Assembly (NCBI RefSeq): GCF_030816965.1
Contig: NZ_JAUSYQ010000001.1
Location: 62,001 to 126,000, forward strand
Source of the DNA: Streptomyces canus
Lineage (GTDB): Bacteria; Actinomycetota; Actinomycetes; Streptomycetales; Streptomycetaceae
Length of the DNA stretch: 64,000 bases
Reading direction: 5' to 3'
The position numbers and the translations under genes were made by a program. Below, piece by piece: positions 49,980-59,238 of the stretch (positions are counted from its first letter, which is position 1; every line of letters begins with the position of its first letter). The notes under the pieces are model-generated. The model searched no databases and was not told where the DNA came from. It saw only the letters and a program-made list of their open reading frames with translations.

Positions 49980-51962
49980 ATGTCGGACGCGAACGAACTG
50001 GCCGTTCCGGAAGTGGTGGACAGTCCCGCTGTCCGGGCGCAGCCGAGCGGCAGCCTGGCACGCTGGCTGCTGCGTCACCGGGTACAGCCGGTCGGGCCGG
50101 CGGCGGGTGAGGGGCATACGGAGCCGCACGCCTGGTGGAAGGTGATGTGCCTGACGGGGGTGGACTACTTCTCCAGCTTGGCGTACGTACCGGCGATCGC
50201 TGCGCTCGCGGCCGGGGCGGTGTCGCCGTTGGCGACGTTGCTGATCGTGGCGCTGACGCTGGTGGGGATGCTGCCGATGTACCGGCGGGTGGCCCGGGAG
50301 AGCCCGCACGGAGCCGGGTCGGTGGCGATGCTGGAGGATCTGCTGCCGTTCTGGTGGGGCAAGCTGTTCGTGCTGGTCCTGCTCGGCTTCGTGGCCACGT
50401 CGTGGATCATCACGATCACGCTGTCCGCGGCGGACGCCTCCGTCCACATGATGGAGAACCCCTACCTGCCCCATGCCCTGCACGGCCACGAGGTCGCCAT
50501 CACGGTGGCCTTGTTGCTGGTGCTCGGAGGGGTGTTCCTGCTCGGGTTCAGCGAAGCGGTCAGCGTGGCCATCCCGCTGGTCGCGGTCTTCCTCGTACTC
50601 AACGCGGTGGTCATCGCCGTGGGTTTGACGGATGTGTTCACCACGCCGGGGGCGTTCTCGGCGTGGACGGACGCGCTCGGCGCGGGCGGAGGCGGATTCG
50701 GTGACCTGGTGGAGCCGGCGCTGGTGGCGTTTCCGCTGCTGGTGCTGGGGCTGTCCGGTTTCGAGACCGGGGTGAGCATGATGCCCCTGGTGTCCGCCGA
50801 AGGCGCCGATCCCGAGCAGCGGCTGCGCTCGCGTATCCGCAACACCCGCAGGCTGCTGACCACCGCCGCGCTCATCATGAGCGTCTACCTGCTGGCCGCG
50901 AGCTTCGTGACCACCGTCCTCATTCCGCACAAGGAGTTCGAGCCCGGTGGCGGCGCCAACGGCCGGGCCCTGGCCTGGCTGGCCCACGAGAACGTCGGGG
51001 AGGCGTTCGGCACCGTCTACGACGTCAGCACCATCCTGATCCTCTGGTTCGCGGGCGCGTCCGCCATGGCGGGGCTGGTCAACATCGTCCCGCGGTACCT
51101 GCCCGACTACGGCATGGCCCCGGAGTGGGGACGCGCGGTACGCCCCGTCGTGATCGTCTATACCGTCCTCTGTGTCCTCATCACCCTCGCCTTCGACGCC
51201 GACGTCGACGCCCAGGCCGGCGCCTACGCCACCGGCATCCTGGCCATGATGGTCTCCGGCGCCTTCGCCGTCACCGTCTCGGTCGTACGCCGCCGCCGAC
51301 GCACGGCCGCCGCGGGCTTCGCGCTGCTCACCGCGGTGCTGTTCTACGCCCTGGTCGCCAACATCGTCGACAAGCCCGACGGCATCTCCATCTCCGGCAT
51401 GTTCATCGCCGGCATCATCGCCGTGTCACTGATCTCCCGGGTCTCACGCACCACCGAACTGCGCGCCGACCGCATCGTCTTCGACCCGGCCGCCCGCCGG
51501 TTCATCACCGACACCCTCGCCCACGACAACGCCATCAACATCATCGCCAACCGGCGCCAGGCCGGCGACGGCGCCGAGTACTCCGCCAAGGAGCGCGAAC
51601 AGCGCGGCAGCAATCCCGTGCCGGCTCCGGCCGACGTGCTGTTCGTGGAAATCGACGTGATCGACCCGTCCGACTTCAGCGAAACCCTCACCGTACGCGG
51701 CGTCGAGGTCGACGGATACCGGATCCTGCGCGCCGCGGCCCCGGCCGCCCCGAACGCCATCGCCGCGATCCTGCTCGCCCTGCGCAACGCGACGGGTGTG
51801 CAGCCGCACTGCTACTTCGCGTGGGCCGAAGGCAGCCCCCTGATGCACATGTTCCGCTACTTCCTGCTGGGCCGCGGCGACACCGCCCCGGTCACCCGCG
51901 AGATCATCCGCAGCAACGAACCCGACCCCGACCGACGCCCCGGCATCCACGTCGGCGGCTGA
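49980..51962 (+). CDS. APC-superfamily amino-acid permease with cytosolic C-terminus
   Basis: 660 residues from ATG 49980. About 12 membrane helices, beginning after a cytosolic start at [20 protein letters not shown], with [15 protein letters not shown] (the helix-6 region of the fold), [20 protein letters not shown] and [12 protein letters not shown]. The C-terminal 150 residues are soluble ([60 protein letters not shown]). This architecture is known from actinobacterial APC permeases of unknown substrate. Single gene; orientation opposite to IS21. Confidence 0.8.
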   Translation: MSDANELAVPEVVDSPAVRAQPSGSLARWLLRHRVQPVGPAAGEGHTEPHAWWKVMCLTGVDYFSSLAYVPAIAALAAGAVSPLATLLIVALTLVGMLPMYRRVARESPHGAGSVAMLEDLLPFWWGKLFVLVLLGFVATSWIITITLSAADASVHMMENPYLPHALHGHEVAITVALLLVLGGVFLLGFSEAVSVAIPLVAVFLVLNAVVIAVGLTDVFTTPGAFSAWTDALGAGGGGFGDLVEPALVAFPLLVLGLSGFETGVSMMPLVSAEGADPEQRLRSRIRNTRRLLTTAALIMSVYLLAASFVTTVLIPHKEFEPGGGANGRALAWLAHENVGEAFGTVYDVSTILILWFAGASAMAGLVNIVPRYLPDYGMAPEWGRAVRPVVIVYTVLCVLITLAFDADVDAQAGAYATGILAMMVSGAFAVTVSVVRRRRRTAAAGFALLTAVLFYALVANIVDKPDGISISGMFIAGIIAVSLISRVSRTTELRADRIVFDPAARRFITDTLAHDNAINIIANRRQAGDGAEYSAKEREQRGSNPVPAPADVLFVEIDVIDPSDFSETLTVRGVEVDGYRILRAAAPAAPNAIAAILLALRNATGVQPHCYFAWAEGSPLMHMFRYFLLGRGDTAPVTREIIRSNEPDPDRRPGIHVGG

Positions 51963-52196
51963 CCCGGGGGACCGCGACGCAGGGTGAGCGACTTCTACGA
52001 CCGCCACCGCGCCGCCGACGGCACGGTCCAGGACTGCGGCTGCCGGCGGCGACCGGGGCTCACTCCAGGCCCTGCCAGGCCGCCTGACCCGCTTGAGCTG
52101 GCAGACGCAGTCCGCCAGCTCGCCCCTCCAGTGCTCCGGCCACGGCGGAACACCTTCCGTGTCCCGGCACCGGCCTCCGCGCTGCGAGTGAAAACC

Positions 52197-52733
52197 TCAG
52201 CAGGAAGCTGTCAGCTGCCGGTATTCGTACATGGTGAGCGGGAAACGGGAGGTGAGCACGTCGGATTGCACGTCGCCAGGGAGAGCGGCGAGGAGGAACT
52301 CGGTACAGGTCATCGGGTAGTGCTCCCAGCGGTCGCCACGGGCCTCGTTCACCATGGCCGTCCACTGCTCGGGGTTTTGGCCCGGTTTGACGAGCCAGTA
52401 GAGGCACTCGCCGTTATCGGTGGTGGCCCAGGGGATGACCCGGCTGCCAGCGTCCGCAAGTCCGTCGGGCTTCTTCTCGAACTCCCAGAGCCCTTCAAGT
52501 GCTTCGGTCTGCTGGTCTTCCCACTCGATGAGGTCGTAGTTGTCGTTGGGGCAGCCCGGTTCGAGGAGGTAGAGGTAGTCGTCCCAGTTGCTGCCGCCGT
52601 AGGCGCGAATGAGTTCTTTGTAGTCGGTGGGGAGGGTGACGCCGAGCTGCTCCTGGACCGCGTCCCAGTCCGTGCGCCGGGGCTCGGAGGGCGGTGTGAT
52701 CAGCTGGGTGAGGCGGGCGAGTGCGGCGTTCAT
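52197..52733 (-). CDS. SMI1/KNR4 family immunity-type protein
   Basis: 178 residues. ALARLTQLITPPSEPRRTDW, DAVQEQLGVTLPTDYKELIR and AYGGSNWDDYLYLLEPG are the SUKH/SMI1 N-terminal signature (LPxDYKELIxxYG); TTDNGECLYWLVKPGQNPEQ, MVNEARGDRWEHYPMTCTEF completes the domain. SUKH proteins neutralise polymorphic toxins, mostly nucleases and deaminases. A second SUKH domain lies 0.6 kb away in the chimeric protein ending at 53301, so this is part of an immunity-gene array. Confidence 0.8.
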   Translation of the reverse strand: MNAALARLTQLITPPSEPRRTDWDAVQEQLGVTLPTDYKELIRAYGGSNWDDYLYLLEPGCPNDNYDLIEWEDQQTEALEGLWEFEKKPDGLADAGSRVIPWATTDNGECLYWLVKPGQNPEQWTAMVNEARGDRWEHYPMTCTEFLLAALPGDVQSDVLTSRFPLTMYEYRQLTASC

Positions 52734-52739
52734 GAAAAT

Positions 52740-53300
52740 CTCCCTCTGTGGGTGTTCCGTTTCTTTGTGGGTTTCCGTCGGGGAGACATGAGCATGATCT
52801 CGCCTGTTGACGCCAGGTCTGCAGGCACATTGACCGGAGGTGGTCGGTCACCGCGAGCCACGGGCGGCGCTCCTCCGTGCTGCTGAAGCCCGGCGCTTCC
52901 TGTCATGCGCATGCGGCTTCGCTCGACCCGGTCTCCGGCCGTGCTGGCTATGAGTTGCCCCTGGCCGCCCGCTCTGCGAGGTCGCCGAGACAGACATTCG
53001 TGAACACGGCATGCAGGGCACCTGCTCGCACTGCGTGGACATCATGTTGCGGGATGGCCTGACGCTGGCCGTGGGACAGCGGTTCTGACGTGCTGAACGC
53101 GTCTCTCACTGCCCGCGACAACCACCGTGAGTCGCTAGCAGAACCCATTCCCGGGCGCGAAGACCCAATGCAGGACGTTCGGCCGCCTGCCTGCGAGTCG
53201 AGGTCACGCATATCTGGCCGGCTCGTCGAACCGGCGCGAATGCGCTTGCACTCCTGCGGCGTACCCAGCCGGACATCCTCAGTGGCCGAACGGCCGAGCT
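52740..53300. other. No intact gene (about 560 bp)
   Basis: On plus, 52988-53088 reads ETDIREHGMQGTCSHCVDIM then LRDGLTLAVGQRF to a stop; this could be a relic of a small Cys-containing protein, not recognised. The rest holds nothing I can support. Confidence 0.4.
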
Positions 53301-53966
53301 TCACTCCCCTCCTTGTGCGGCTTGCTGCCAGGCGTCGTGGACTGCTGCGGGGATGCGGCCTCGGTCGGGGACGTCGTAGCCGTTGGCACGGGCCCACTCG
53401 CGGATGGTGTTGGTGTCGACCGACCGGCTCGCGGGGGGCGCTAGCGGTGCTGCGTTGTCACGGCGGGAGGGCGTGAAGGTGATGCCCTGGTGGAGGACGT
53501 CCGTGGGAAAGAGGGGGATGTGGAGTTCGCCGCTGAGGAGGTCGGTGAGGAGGTCGGTCAGGGTGCCGTCGAAGGTGTACCAGTCGTGGCCGCGGGCTTC
53601 GTTGATGGCGATGCGCCACGTATCGGGCTCGGACTCGGGTTCGGTGATCCAGAAGAGGTAGTTCCCGTTGTCGGTGACTCCCGCGACGAGGAGGTGCCGG
53701 GGGTCGTGGGGCACGGGGAAGGTGCCCTGGTCCCGGTCGCGCTGGAGTTGCTCCTGGACGCTGGCGGCCAGGGGCCCGGTGAGGCTGCCGGACGGGTGGT
53801 AAATGTGCAGGAAGTTGCAGAAGCTGCCCGGCCCGTAGACGGCGGCGAGCTCTTTGTAGTCCCGGGGCAGCGGGCGGCCGAGGGTGCTTTCTGCGGCCGT
53901 CCAGTCGACCGCGGGTGGAGCCGCGGGAGGAGGGCAGAGGCGGATGAGGTCGTCGATGGTGCTCAC
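53301..53966 (-). CDS. SUKH immunity - Lsr2 fusion protein (internal start)
   Basis: 221 residues from GTG 53966: VSTIDDLIRLCPPPAAPPAV, LGRPLPRDYKELAAVYGPG, GVTDNGNYLFWITEPESEPD, AINEARGHDWYTFDGTLTDL, and a C-terminal Lsr2-like module with the RGR-type AT-hook region (IREWARANGYDVPDRGRIPA). Without the upstream fusion this is a complete, ordinary Streptomyces protein that pairs an immunity domain with a DNA-binding one. A GAGGA motif lies 8 bp upstream, so it can be translated alone. Confidence 0.65.
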   Translation of the reverse strand: MSTIDDLIRLCPPPAAPPAVDWTAAESTLGRPLPRDYKELAAVYGPGSFCNFLHIYHPSGSLTGPLAASVQEQLQRDRDQGTFPVPHDPRHLLVAGVTDNGNYLFWITEPESEPDTWRIAINEARGHDWYTFDGTLTDLLTDLLSGELHIPLFPTDVLHQGITFTPSRRDNAAPLAPPASRSVDTNTIREWARANGYDVPDRGRIPAAVHDAWQQAAQGGE

Positions 53967-55538
53967 AGGAGTCCTCGTCGGTGCCGCTGTTGCTGCTCGT
54001 GCGGCGGGATTGTCCAGAAGCTGGTCCAGGGCGAAGCCTTTGGTGCCGTGGGCTTCGAGCTGAATGTCCTTCGGGACCGAGTCCGGCAGGTCGTCGCTGT
54101 ATTCGAGGTAGACGTTGTAGGTGATGACTTCGCCGTTGTCCTTGACGGCGTTGTAGATGTCCTGTTCGTGGTCGCGCATGTCGGGGCTGTTGGTGGGGTT
54201 CTGGGTGATGGTGAAGAGGTTGTCGAGGGTGTCGCCGGATCCGCCGAGCATCCGGGCCAGCATGTGGCCGCGGGCCTGGTTGTAGTCCGCCAAGGAAGCC
54301 GGGCTCCAACGGGCCTGGCCCTTGCCCGTGGGGTCGAGCGACATGATCGCCATGTAGACGCACTTCAACGCGGCCTGCTCGTTCGGGAAGTGCCCGCGGG
54401 CCTTGACCGCCCGGTGGATACGGGCGTTGACCGACTCGATCGCGTTCGTCGTGCAGACGATGCGGCGGATCTCAGTGTCGAACCGCAGGAACGGGGTGAA
54501 GTCCTCCCAGGCGTTCTCCCACAGCTTCACGATCGCCGGGTATTTTCTGCCCCAGGCGTCGGCGAACTCGGCGAACCTGTCCAGGGCGGCCTCCTTGGTC
54601 GGCGCCGTATAGACGGGCTTCAAAAGCTTGGCGATCTTGTCCCAGTCCTGACGGGCGGCATAGCGGAAGGAGTTCCGCAGCAGGTGCACGACGCAGGTCT
54701 GCACGATCGTCCGCGGCCAGACCGTCTCCACCGCCTCGGGCAGGCCCTTGAGCCCGTCGCAGACCAGCATCAGCACATCGCTCACGCCGCGGTTCTTGAT
54801 CTCGGTGAGGATGTGCGGCCAGTGCTTGGCGCCCTGGCCGCCGTCACCTGCCCACAGCCCCAAAATCTCCCGCCGGCCCTCGGTGGTCACGGCCAGGGCC
54901 ACGTAGATGGGCCGGTTGGCCACCGCACCGTCGCGGATCTTCACGTGGATGGCATCGATGAAAACCACCGGATAGACGGCGTCGAGCGGCCGGCTCTGCC
55001 ATTCGGCCATGCCCTCCAGCACCTTGTCGGTGATGGTGGAGATGGTCTGCCGGGAGACCTCGGCGCCATAGACCTCGGCCAGGTGCGCCTGCACCTCCCC
55101 GGTGGTCAGGCCCTTCGCGGCCAGCGAGATGACCATCTCGTCGACGCCGCTCAGGCGCTTCTGCCGCTTCTTGACGATCTTTGGTTCGAAGGAGCCGTCG
55201 CGGTCGCGGGGCACGACTATCTCCACCGGTCCGACATCAGTCAGGACGGTCTTGGAGCGTTTGCCGTTGCGGGAATTGCCGCCGTTCTTGCCAGCCGGGT
55301 CGTGCTTGTCATAGCCGAGGTGATCGGTGATCTCGCCCTCCAGGGCGGACTCCAGCAGCCGCTTGGTCAGCTGCTGGAGCAGCCCGCCCTCACCGGTCAG
55401 CTGCAGACCCTCGGCCTGGGCTCGGCCCACCAGCTCGTCGATCAACTGGTCGTCCACAGCCTTTGCCTGCACAGCCTCCACGGACTCGACAGCCTCGGAT
55501 CCGGACACGTTCTCACTGGTCATCGATGCACCTTCCAT
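53301..55538 (-). CDS. Chimeric ORF: IS256 transposase - nuclease-toxin tail - SUKH immunity - Lsr2 domain
   Basis: 745 codons without a stop. Residues 1-411: IS256/mutator transposase with DDE residues in VVFIDAIHVKIRDG, LMLVCDGLKGL and TNAIESVNARIHRA, but its native C-terminus is missing. Residues 412-524: the end of a DNA/RNA non-specific endonuclease toxin (YNQARGHMLARMLGGSGDTL; DNLFTITQNPTNSPDMRDHE; YNVYLEYSDDLPDSVPKDIQ). From Val 525 (GTG 53966, a probable own start): SUKH immunity domain (LGRPLPRDYKELAAVYGPG) and an Lsr2-type DNA-binding tail (TNTIREWARANGYDVPDRGR). The first joint marks the IS256 insertion; the second is explained by one extra C near 54005 that removes the toxin stop. 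Confidence 0.75.
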   Translation of the reverse strand: MEGASMTSENVSGSEAVESVEAVQAKAVDDQLIDELVGRAQAEGLQLTGEGGLLQQLTKRLLESALEGEITDHLGYDKHDPAGKNGGNSRNGKRSKTVLTDVGPVEIVVPRDRDGSFEPKIVKKRQKRLSGVDEMVISLAAKGLTTGEVQAHLAEVYGAEVSRQTISTITDKVLEGMAEWQSRPLDAVYPVVFIDAIHVKIRDGAVANRPIYVALAVTTEGRREILGLWAGDGGQGAKHWPHILTEIKNRGVSDVLMLVCDGLKGLPEAVETVWPRTIVQTCVVHLLRNSFRYAARQDWDKIAKLLKPVYTAPTKEAALDRFAEFADAWGRKYPAIVKLWENAWEDFTPFLRFDTEIRRIVCTTNAIESVNARIHRAVKARGHFPNEQAALKCVYMAIMSLDPTGKGQARWSPASLADYNQARGHMLARMLGGSGDTLDNLFTITQNPTNSPDMRDHEQDIYNAVKDNGEVITYNVYLEYSDDLPDSVPKDIQLEAHGTKGFALDQLLDNPAARAATAAPTRTPVSTIDDLIRLCPPPAAPPAVDWTAAESTLGRPLPRDYKELAAVYGPGSFCNFLHIYHPSGSLTGPLAASVQEQLQRDRDQGTFPVPHDPRHLLVAGVTDNGNYLFWITEPESEPDTWRIAINEARGHDWYTFDGTLTDLLTDLLSGELHIPLFPTDVLHQGITFTPSRRDNAAPLAPPASRSVDTNTIREWARANGYDVPDRGRIPAAVHDAWQQAAQGGE

Positions 55539-55651
55539 GATCGGGAGTTACACCGAACGTCTTACAGTCCCGCCCCGGCCTCAGCTCCATGCCGCTCATC
55601 GTCCATGCGCTACCGATCCTGGCCGAGATCATGTGGTCGATTCTGCTGTTC

Positions 55652-55721
55652 CTCTGGCCTCGATCGTTCATGAGGGTCCGTCAGCTTGCTGACGGACCCT
55701 CATGAACGATCGAGGCCAGAG
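55652..55721. repeat. 70-bp perfect palindrome
   Basis: Arms of 34 bp (55652-55685 and 55688-55721) are exactly complementary around a central TT. The arm contains CCTCGATCGTTCATGAGG and GTCCGTCAGC. The outer 17 bp (CCTCGATCGTTCATGAG) recur at 57137-57153, there followed by a different, shorter hairpin. It lies upstream of the IS256 start and may be two insertion-sequence ends abutted head to head, or a strong bidirectional terminator. Confidence 0.85.
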
Positions 55722-55825
55722 CGCCTCATTGCCCGCTTGGACCTGAGGGGCATACGTGACTGCTGCAGATGCCCTGGGCGATGCCGGACCTTCCCTGTTG
55801 CGCGAGCATGGGCGTCACCGTGCCA

Positions 55826-56899
55826 CTACCAGATGCCCTGCTGTCGCGCCGCGGCCCGTACCACCTGAGGCGCCTCGCGGGACACCTTCTTGTTCGTGGC
55901 GAGTATTGCCGCCTGTGACGCGGCGACTGCGGCGGCATCACTGAACTTGGCCGTCGGCCAGAGGTTCTGAAGCGTCTGATACATGATCAGGGTGCCTTCG
56001 GCGATCCCTATTTCACGGCAGATCAAGTAGAACCAGCGATTGGTGATACCCGACATCAGGTGCGGGTCCGCAGGCTGGAAGTAGCCGCTCATGTCACGGG
56101 GCTGCGGATCACGCCCCATAACGGGGTTGTCGTAAGCGGTGCCCGGCTCCGCCATGCTGCGCAGAGCCTCGCCAGTCAGCTTCGGGGCCATGATGTCGTC
56201 GCCGATGAGCCAGTCGTGACTGTCCGCGTCGCGACCGTTGGCCCACGCGTCGATCGCCGAGGCCATCATGTCGCTGAACGACTCGTTGAGAGCGCCGCTC
56301 TGATCGTTCGTGTAGTTCAGCGCGCTGGTGAATTGAGTCACGCCGTGGGTGAGTTCGTGGGCCGCCACGTCGATGTCACCGGTCAGGTCCCGGAATACGA
56401 CATTGCTGCCGTTCCCGAAAACCATGAGAAGTGCGGACGGATCGAAGAAAGCGTTGTCGAAGCCGACGCCGAAATTCACGTTGGCTATCACGTTCAGTCC
56501 GGAGTTGTCCAGGGAGTCGCGTCCGAGGTTGTCCTGGTAGTACTGCAGAACCTTGTGCATGTGGTCGTACGCGTCGTTGGCGTTCTGCCCTGCCACGGCC
56601 GGGTCACCCTCACCCCGGACGGCCTTCACATTGTACGTCCACTGGTTCAGGTCGTCATAGATGACGACGCCGGCCGACCCCGGCTTGGGGATCTGGATAC
56701 CTTGGACCAGCCCCTCGCCAAGTTCTTGGGGAGCCGGCGCGTTCGGCGCTACTACGGGCGCCTGAATCCGCGTCCTGCGGAATTGCTCTGATACGACGGC
56801 AGACCGTTGGGCGTCAGTCGGATCGAGGCTTTCCCGCGCATGGACCCTCGCGATGTGGTCGAGGACGTGCGCGGGGACGAACGAGCAGACATAGTGCAT
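55826..56899 (-). CDS. Thermolysin-like (M4) metalloprotease of protealysin type
   Basis: 357 residues. Zinc motif HELTH in DIDVAAHELTHGVTQFTSAL, third ligand in GALNESFSDMMASAID (ExxxD), and the catalytic His in DPHLMSGITNRWFYLICREI. The short N-terminus (HYVCSFVPAHVLDHIARVHA) matches the small propeptide of protealysin-like enzymes, which lack a signal peptide and a long FTP/PepSY propeptide. Such proteases are secreted by other routes or act intracellularly. No emfourin-type inhibitor gene is recognisable next to it. Complete. Confidence 0.85.
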   Translation of the reverse strand: MHYVCSFVPAHVLDHIARVHARESLDPTDAQRSAVVSEQFRRTRIQAPVVAPNAPAPQELGEGLVQGIQIPKPGSAGVVIYDDLNQWTYNVKAVRGEGDPAVAGQNANDAYDHMHKVLQYYQDNLGRDSLDNSGLNVIANVNFGVGFDNAFFDPSALLMVFGNGSNVVFRDLTGDIDVAAHELTHGVTQFTSALNYTNDQSGALNESFSDMMASAIDAWANGRDADSHDWLIGDDIMAPKLTGEALRSMAEPGTAYDNPVMGRDPQPRDMSGYFQPADPHLMSGITNRWFYLICREIGIAEGTLIMYQTLQNLWPTAKFSDAAAVAASQAAILATNKKVSREAPQVVRAAARQQGIW

Positions 56900-57136
56900 G
56901 AGAAATCCTCCCCGATGGTGTTGGCTGCTTAATCATTTACACCTAATACCGGTCGGTGTCGATGGGGTGATGCAACGTAGAAAATCTGATGCACGGCGAA
57001 TTTCTTGGGTCCTCTGGACCTCCATCCGCCTGCTCGACCCCGGTACGTCACTCCCGTAAGATCGCGCTTCAACAAGTTTCCCGTTTTCGGAACTTTAAAT
57101 TCCGACCCGGAATATTGAGATCCGCAGGGCGACTAA

Positions 57137-57182
57137 CCTCGATCGTTCATGAGTCCTCGTCGGTTCGCTGACGGGGACTCTG
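57137..57182. repeat. Second copy of the CCTCGATCGTTCATGAG end with hairpin
   Basis: CCTCGATCGTTCATGAG (57137-57153) is identical to the outer part of the palindrome at 55652. It continues into an imperfect stem, GAGTCC...GGACTC (57151-57180). The pair brackets the M4 protease gene. Confidence 0.65.
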
Positions 57183-57450
57183 TGCTTGCGAGGTGCGGAG
57201 CTTCGTGGGCTGGGGCAAGGGCTGTCGAGAAGTCCCTCCAGCAGGCCAGGGCTCACCAGCCCCGGCGTCTGCACTCCCCATCAGCCGCCACACAGCGGCC
57301 GCCCGGCGCTCGCCGGGAACCTGTTCGGCAATCCGCCGCCCAGGCGGCATCGCCGCCGCGGCGCCGGCAGACCTCGTCGATCAGCGCCCGGGTGTCGGCC
57401 TCGCAGCGCGCGGTGAGCTCGGAGACCTGCTGCGGATCAACCCTCCGCTC
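57147..57450 (-). pseudogene. Fragment of the large HTH protein gene
   Basis: The minus strand reads DPQQVSELTARCEADTRALI, DEVCRRRGGDAAW and, after a frame change, VPGERRAAAVWRLMGSADAG. The first part is identical in protein to the C-terminal region of the gene at 61347-63875 (around 61640-61740). The piece is a separate degenerating duplicate of its 3' portion. Confidence 0.75.
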
Positions 57451-57548
57451 GACCGATTGATCGGCACCATGACAAGGGACACGACCTGACCGCATGCTCA
57501 TGGTGATGGCCTTGCCGCTGGGGGTGGGTCCGTCAGGGGGGTGGCCCG

Positions 57549-57998
57549 ATGGCTGACGCCAGCGATGTCCTTCTAGAGATCTGGCGCGATCAGCGGCAGG
57601 CGGCCGTGCAGTCGGAGAACCAGCGGGCGGCGCTTTCCAACATCGTCATCCTGGTTGTCGCTGCAGGACTGGGCCTCGTATCGCAAAGAGGCATAGACAC
57701 GTCAACGCTGGTGATCTCAGTACCGATGACCTGTTTGGGCCTGTACGGCGTGCTGGCGTGCCTCAAGTTTCGGGAACGGTTCGAGTATCACAACACTGTG
57801 GCTCGGCAGTTGAGAGACCAGTTGACTGCGCTGCATCCTGAGCTGAATGTCCAATCGGCCTGGCCAAACGCCTTCGCGAGGCATCTGCCCAGGTACCAGA
57901 GGCTCTTCAAGATTCGCCTCTATGTCCTGTGGGCACTTCTGCATGCCTGGGTCGCCTTGGCGGGAGGCACCCTCTCTGTCTGCGCGATGGCGAAATGA
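57549..57998 (+). CDS. Membrane protein of unknown function (RipA-like)
   Basis: 149 residues. A helical N-terminus (LLEIWRDQRQAAVQSENQRA), two close helices (NIVILVVAAGLGLVSQRGID; LVISVPMTCLGLYGVLACLK), a cytosolic helical segment (EYHNTVARQLRDQLTALHPE) and a last helix (YVLWALLHAWVALAGGTLSV). The layout resembles RipA/SLATT-type small membrane proteins that partner with nucleotide- or toxin-based systems. This likeness is weak. GTGGCCCG precedes the ATG. Confidence 0.5.
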   Translation: MADASDVLLEIWRDQRQAAVQSENQRAALSNIVILVVAAGLGLVSQRGIDTSTLVISVPMTCLGLYGVLACLKFRERFEYHNTVARQLRDQLTALHPELNVQSAWPNAFARHLPRYQRLFKIRLYVLWALLHAWVALAGGTLSVCAMAK

Positions 57999-58067
57999 GA
58001 GGCTCATCAAGAGGAGGCACACACGGAGGTCGCGGGCGACGTCGGCCAGCTCGTCCGCAACTCCGGG

Positions 58068-58304
58068 TCAGGACCGCTCATCGAGGGCATCCCACGACAG
58101 GATTTCCATCTGCACACACTGCCGCTCACGTCCCTGCCCTTTGCGCAGATCCGCGCCCACGGCCCGAACTCGCACTCTGTACGCTGCCACTTCGCCTTCG
58201 CGACCTGCTTGAACGCCGGGGGGGGGCGCAGGGAGCAGCGCTGCTCGTGGCCCTCCAGTCGCTCGGGCCCCGAGCTTCACGGCGGCCGCCGCGATGATGA
58301 CCAC
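58068..58304 (-). pseudogene. Fragment of a second tap gene
   Basis: The DNA matches the part of tap near 34545-34790 (minus strand: VQMEILSWDALDERS; GRERQCVQ; AAAAVKLG) over about 235 bp with many changes and small deletions, including a G-run. Only this internal piece survives. It shows a second telomere-maintenance locus once lay here, or arrived with the adjacent DNA. Confidence 0.75.
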
Positions 58305-58529
58305 CGTCAGTGAGGTGGTGCACTTGAACGACGACGTTGTCCCCTATCTGACCGTCGCCCAGGGTGGACGAGGCTGCGGCAACGAAGGTCTTGTGCGCGG
58401 TCCGGGCGAGACCTGCGCGCCGGTCGCGTTCGGCCCGGTCAGGGGCTCGTGCAGGGATCCCGTCGCCTGGCGCGTCACCACGCAAGAAGGCGGCTGCTCC
58501 CCGTACGCGCGCCGAATCCGGTAACACGA

Positions 58530-58765
58530 TCGTCCTGCCCGTCCGCGACGCCCTGGCCGCGATCCCCGTCCAGGACGAGGACCGCACCGGGTACGAGCGC
58601 GCCACGTTCCGGCACTGGATCGACGCCGACCGCGACGGCTGCTCCACCCGGGCCGAGGTCCTCCTGGCCGAAGCCGTCACCGCCCCCGAGCAGAGCGCAG
58701 GCTGCCAGCTCACCGGCGGCAGCTGGTACTCGCCCTACGACGACAAGTGCTGCGGCAGCCGGAGA
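58530..58765 (+). pseudogene. HNH endonuclease (GmrSD C-terminal type), N-terminal fragment
   Basis: Plus strand: VLPVRDALAAIPVQDEDRTG, YERATFRHWIDADRDGCSTR, AEVLLAEAVTAPEQSAGCQL, TGGSWYSPYDDK. This is the strongly conserved start of secreted HNH/GmrSD-C proteins (LPVRDA...YxRxxFxHWxDAD-x-DGCxTR...GGxWxSxYDD). The catalytic HNH part (normally VDIDHMVAL) is missing; the frame drifts after 58765. Confidence 0.65.
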
Positions 58766-59035
58766 GGAAGCGGAGCAGTGACTTCCGCCTTTCCTGTCCG
58801 CATCTCCGTTTGCGCCATTCGTTGCGAATGTCGAAGATTTCCCTCTCTGTTTGCTCGTCTTCTGAGGCTTCCACCCAGGTGATGCCCATCTCGTCTAGGA
58901 GGCGTGGTGTGACCTCGTCCGGGGCGAACAAGTCGTCTGCCCTGAGTTGGTCCCGCTCCTTGAATCGTGGGTCATCGCTGATGTAGAAACCCCACGCGTT
59001 TTCGACTTCAGGAGTGAGAAACAGGTAGGTGCCCG
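58710..59035 (-). pseudogene. Fragment of an unknown (possibly immunity) protein
   Basis: Minus strand: TYLFLTPEVENAWGFYISDD, PRFKERDQLRADDLFAPDEV, RLLDEMGITWVEASEDEQTE, REIFDIRNEWRKRR. The sequence is clearly protein-like and acidic, in the style of immunity proteins. A stop at about 59038 with no start after it means the 5' end is missing. Confidence 0.45.
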
Positions 59036-59238
59036 CTTATTCACCTTTGGTGATGCGGCCGACTTTTCCGTCTTCCGGTCATGTCGCGCGTTCCACTAGC
59101 ACCGTCCCCAGCTCCGCCATGGCACGTGTTGACGTGGAAGTTGAAATAGCTGTGGTTTCTCTTCGCGTCCAGGTCAGATTCAACGACCGCAGTGACAGCT
59201 GTATCGGCAGTGTGCCTTCGCTGCTCCGCGGTTGCTGA
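59036..59238 (-). other. Short spacer with a weak minus-strand coding relic
   Basis: The minus strand reads LPIQLSLRSLNLTWTRRETT and AMAELGTVLVERAT, an isolated stretch without start. I cannot assign it. Confidence 0.25.

Noticed and set aside
53490..55673. A 727-codon plus-strand frame over the transposase chimera
   Set aside because: Antisense shadow; repeats of V/G/D without motifs.
58300..58380. A second 2'-5' RNA ligase gene
   Set aside because: Only about ten residues (VVPYLTVAQG) match; the surrounding frame is unrelated.
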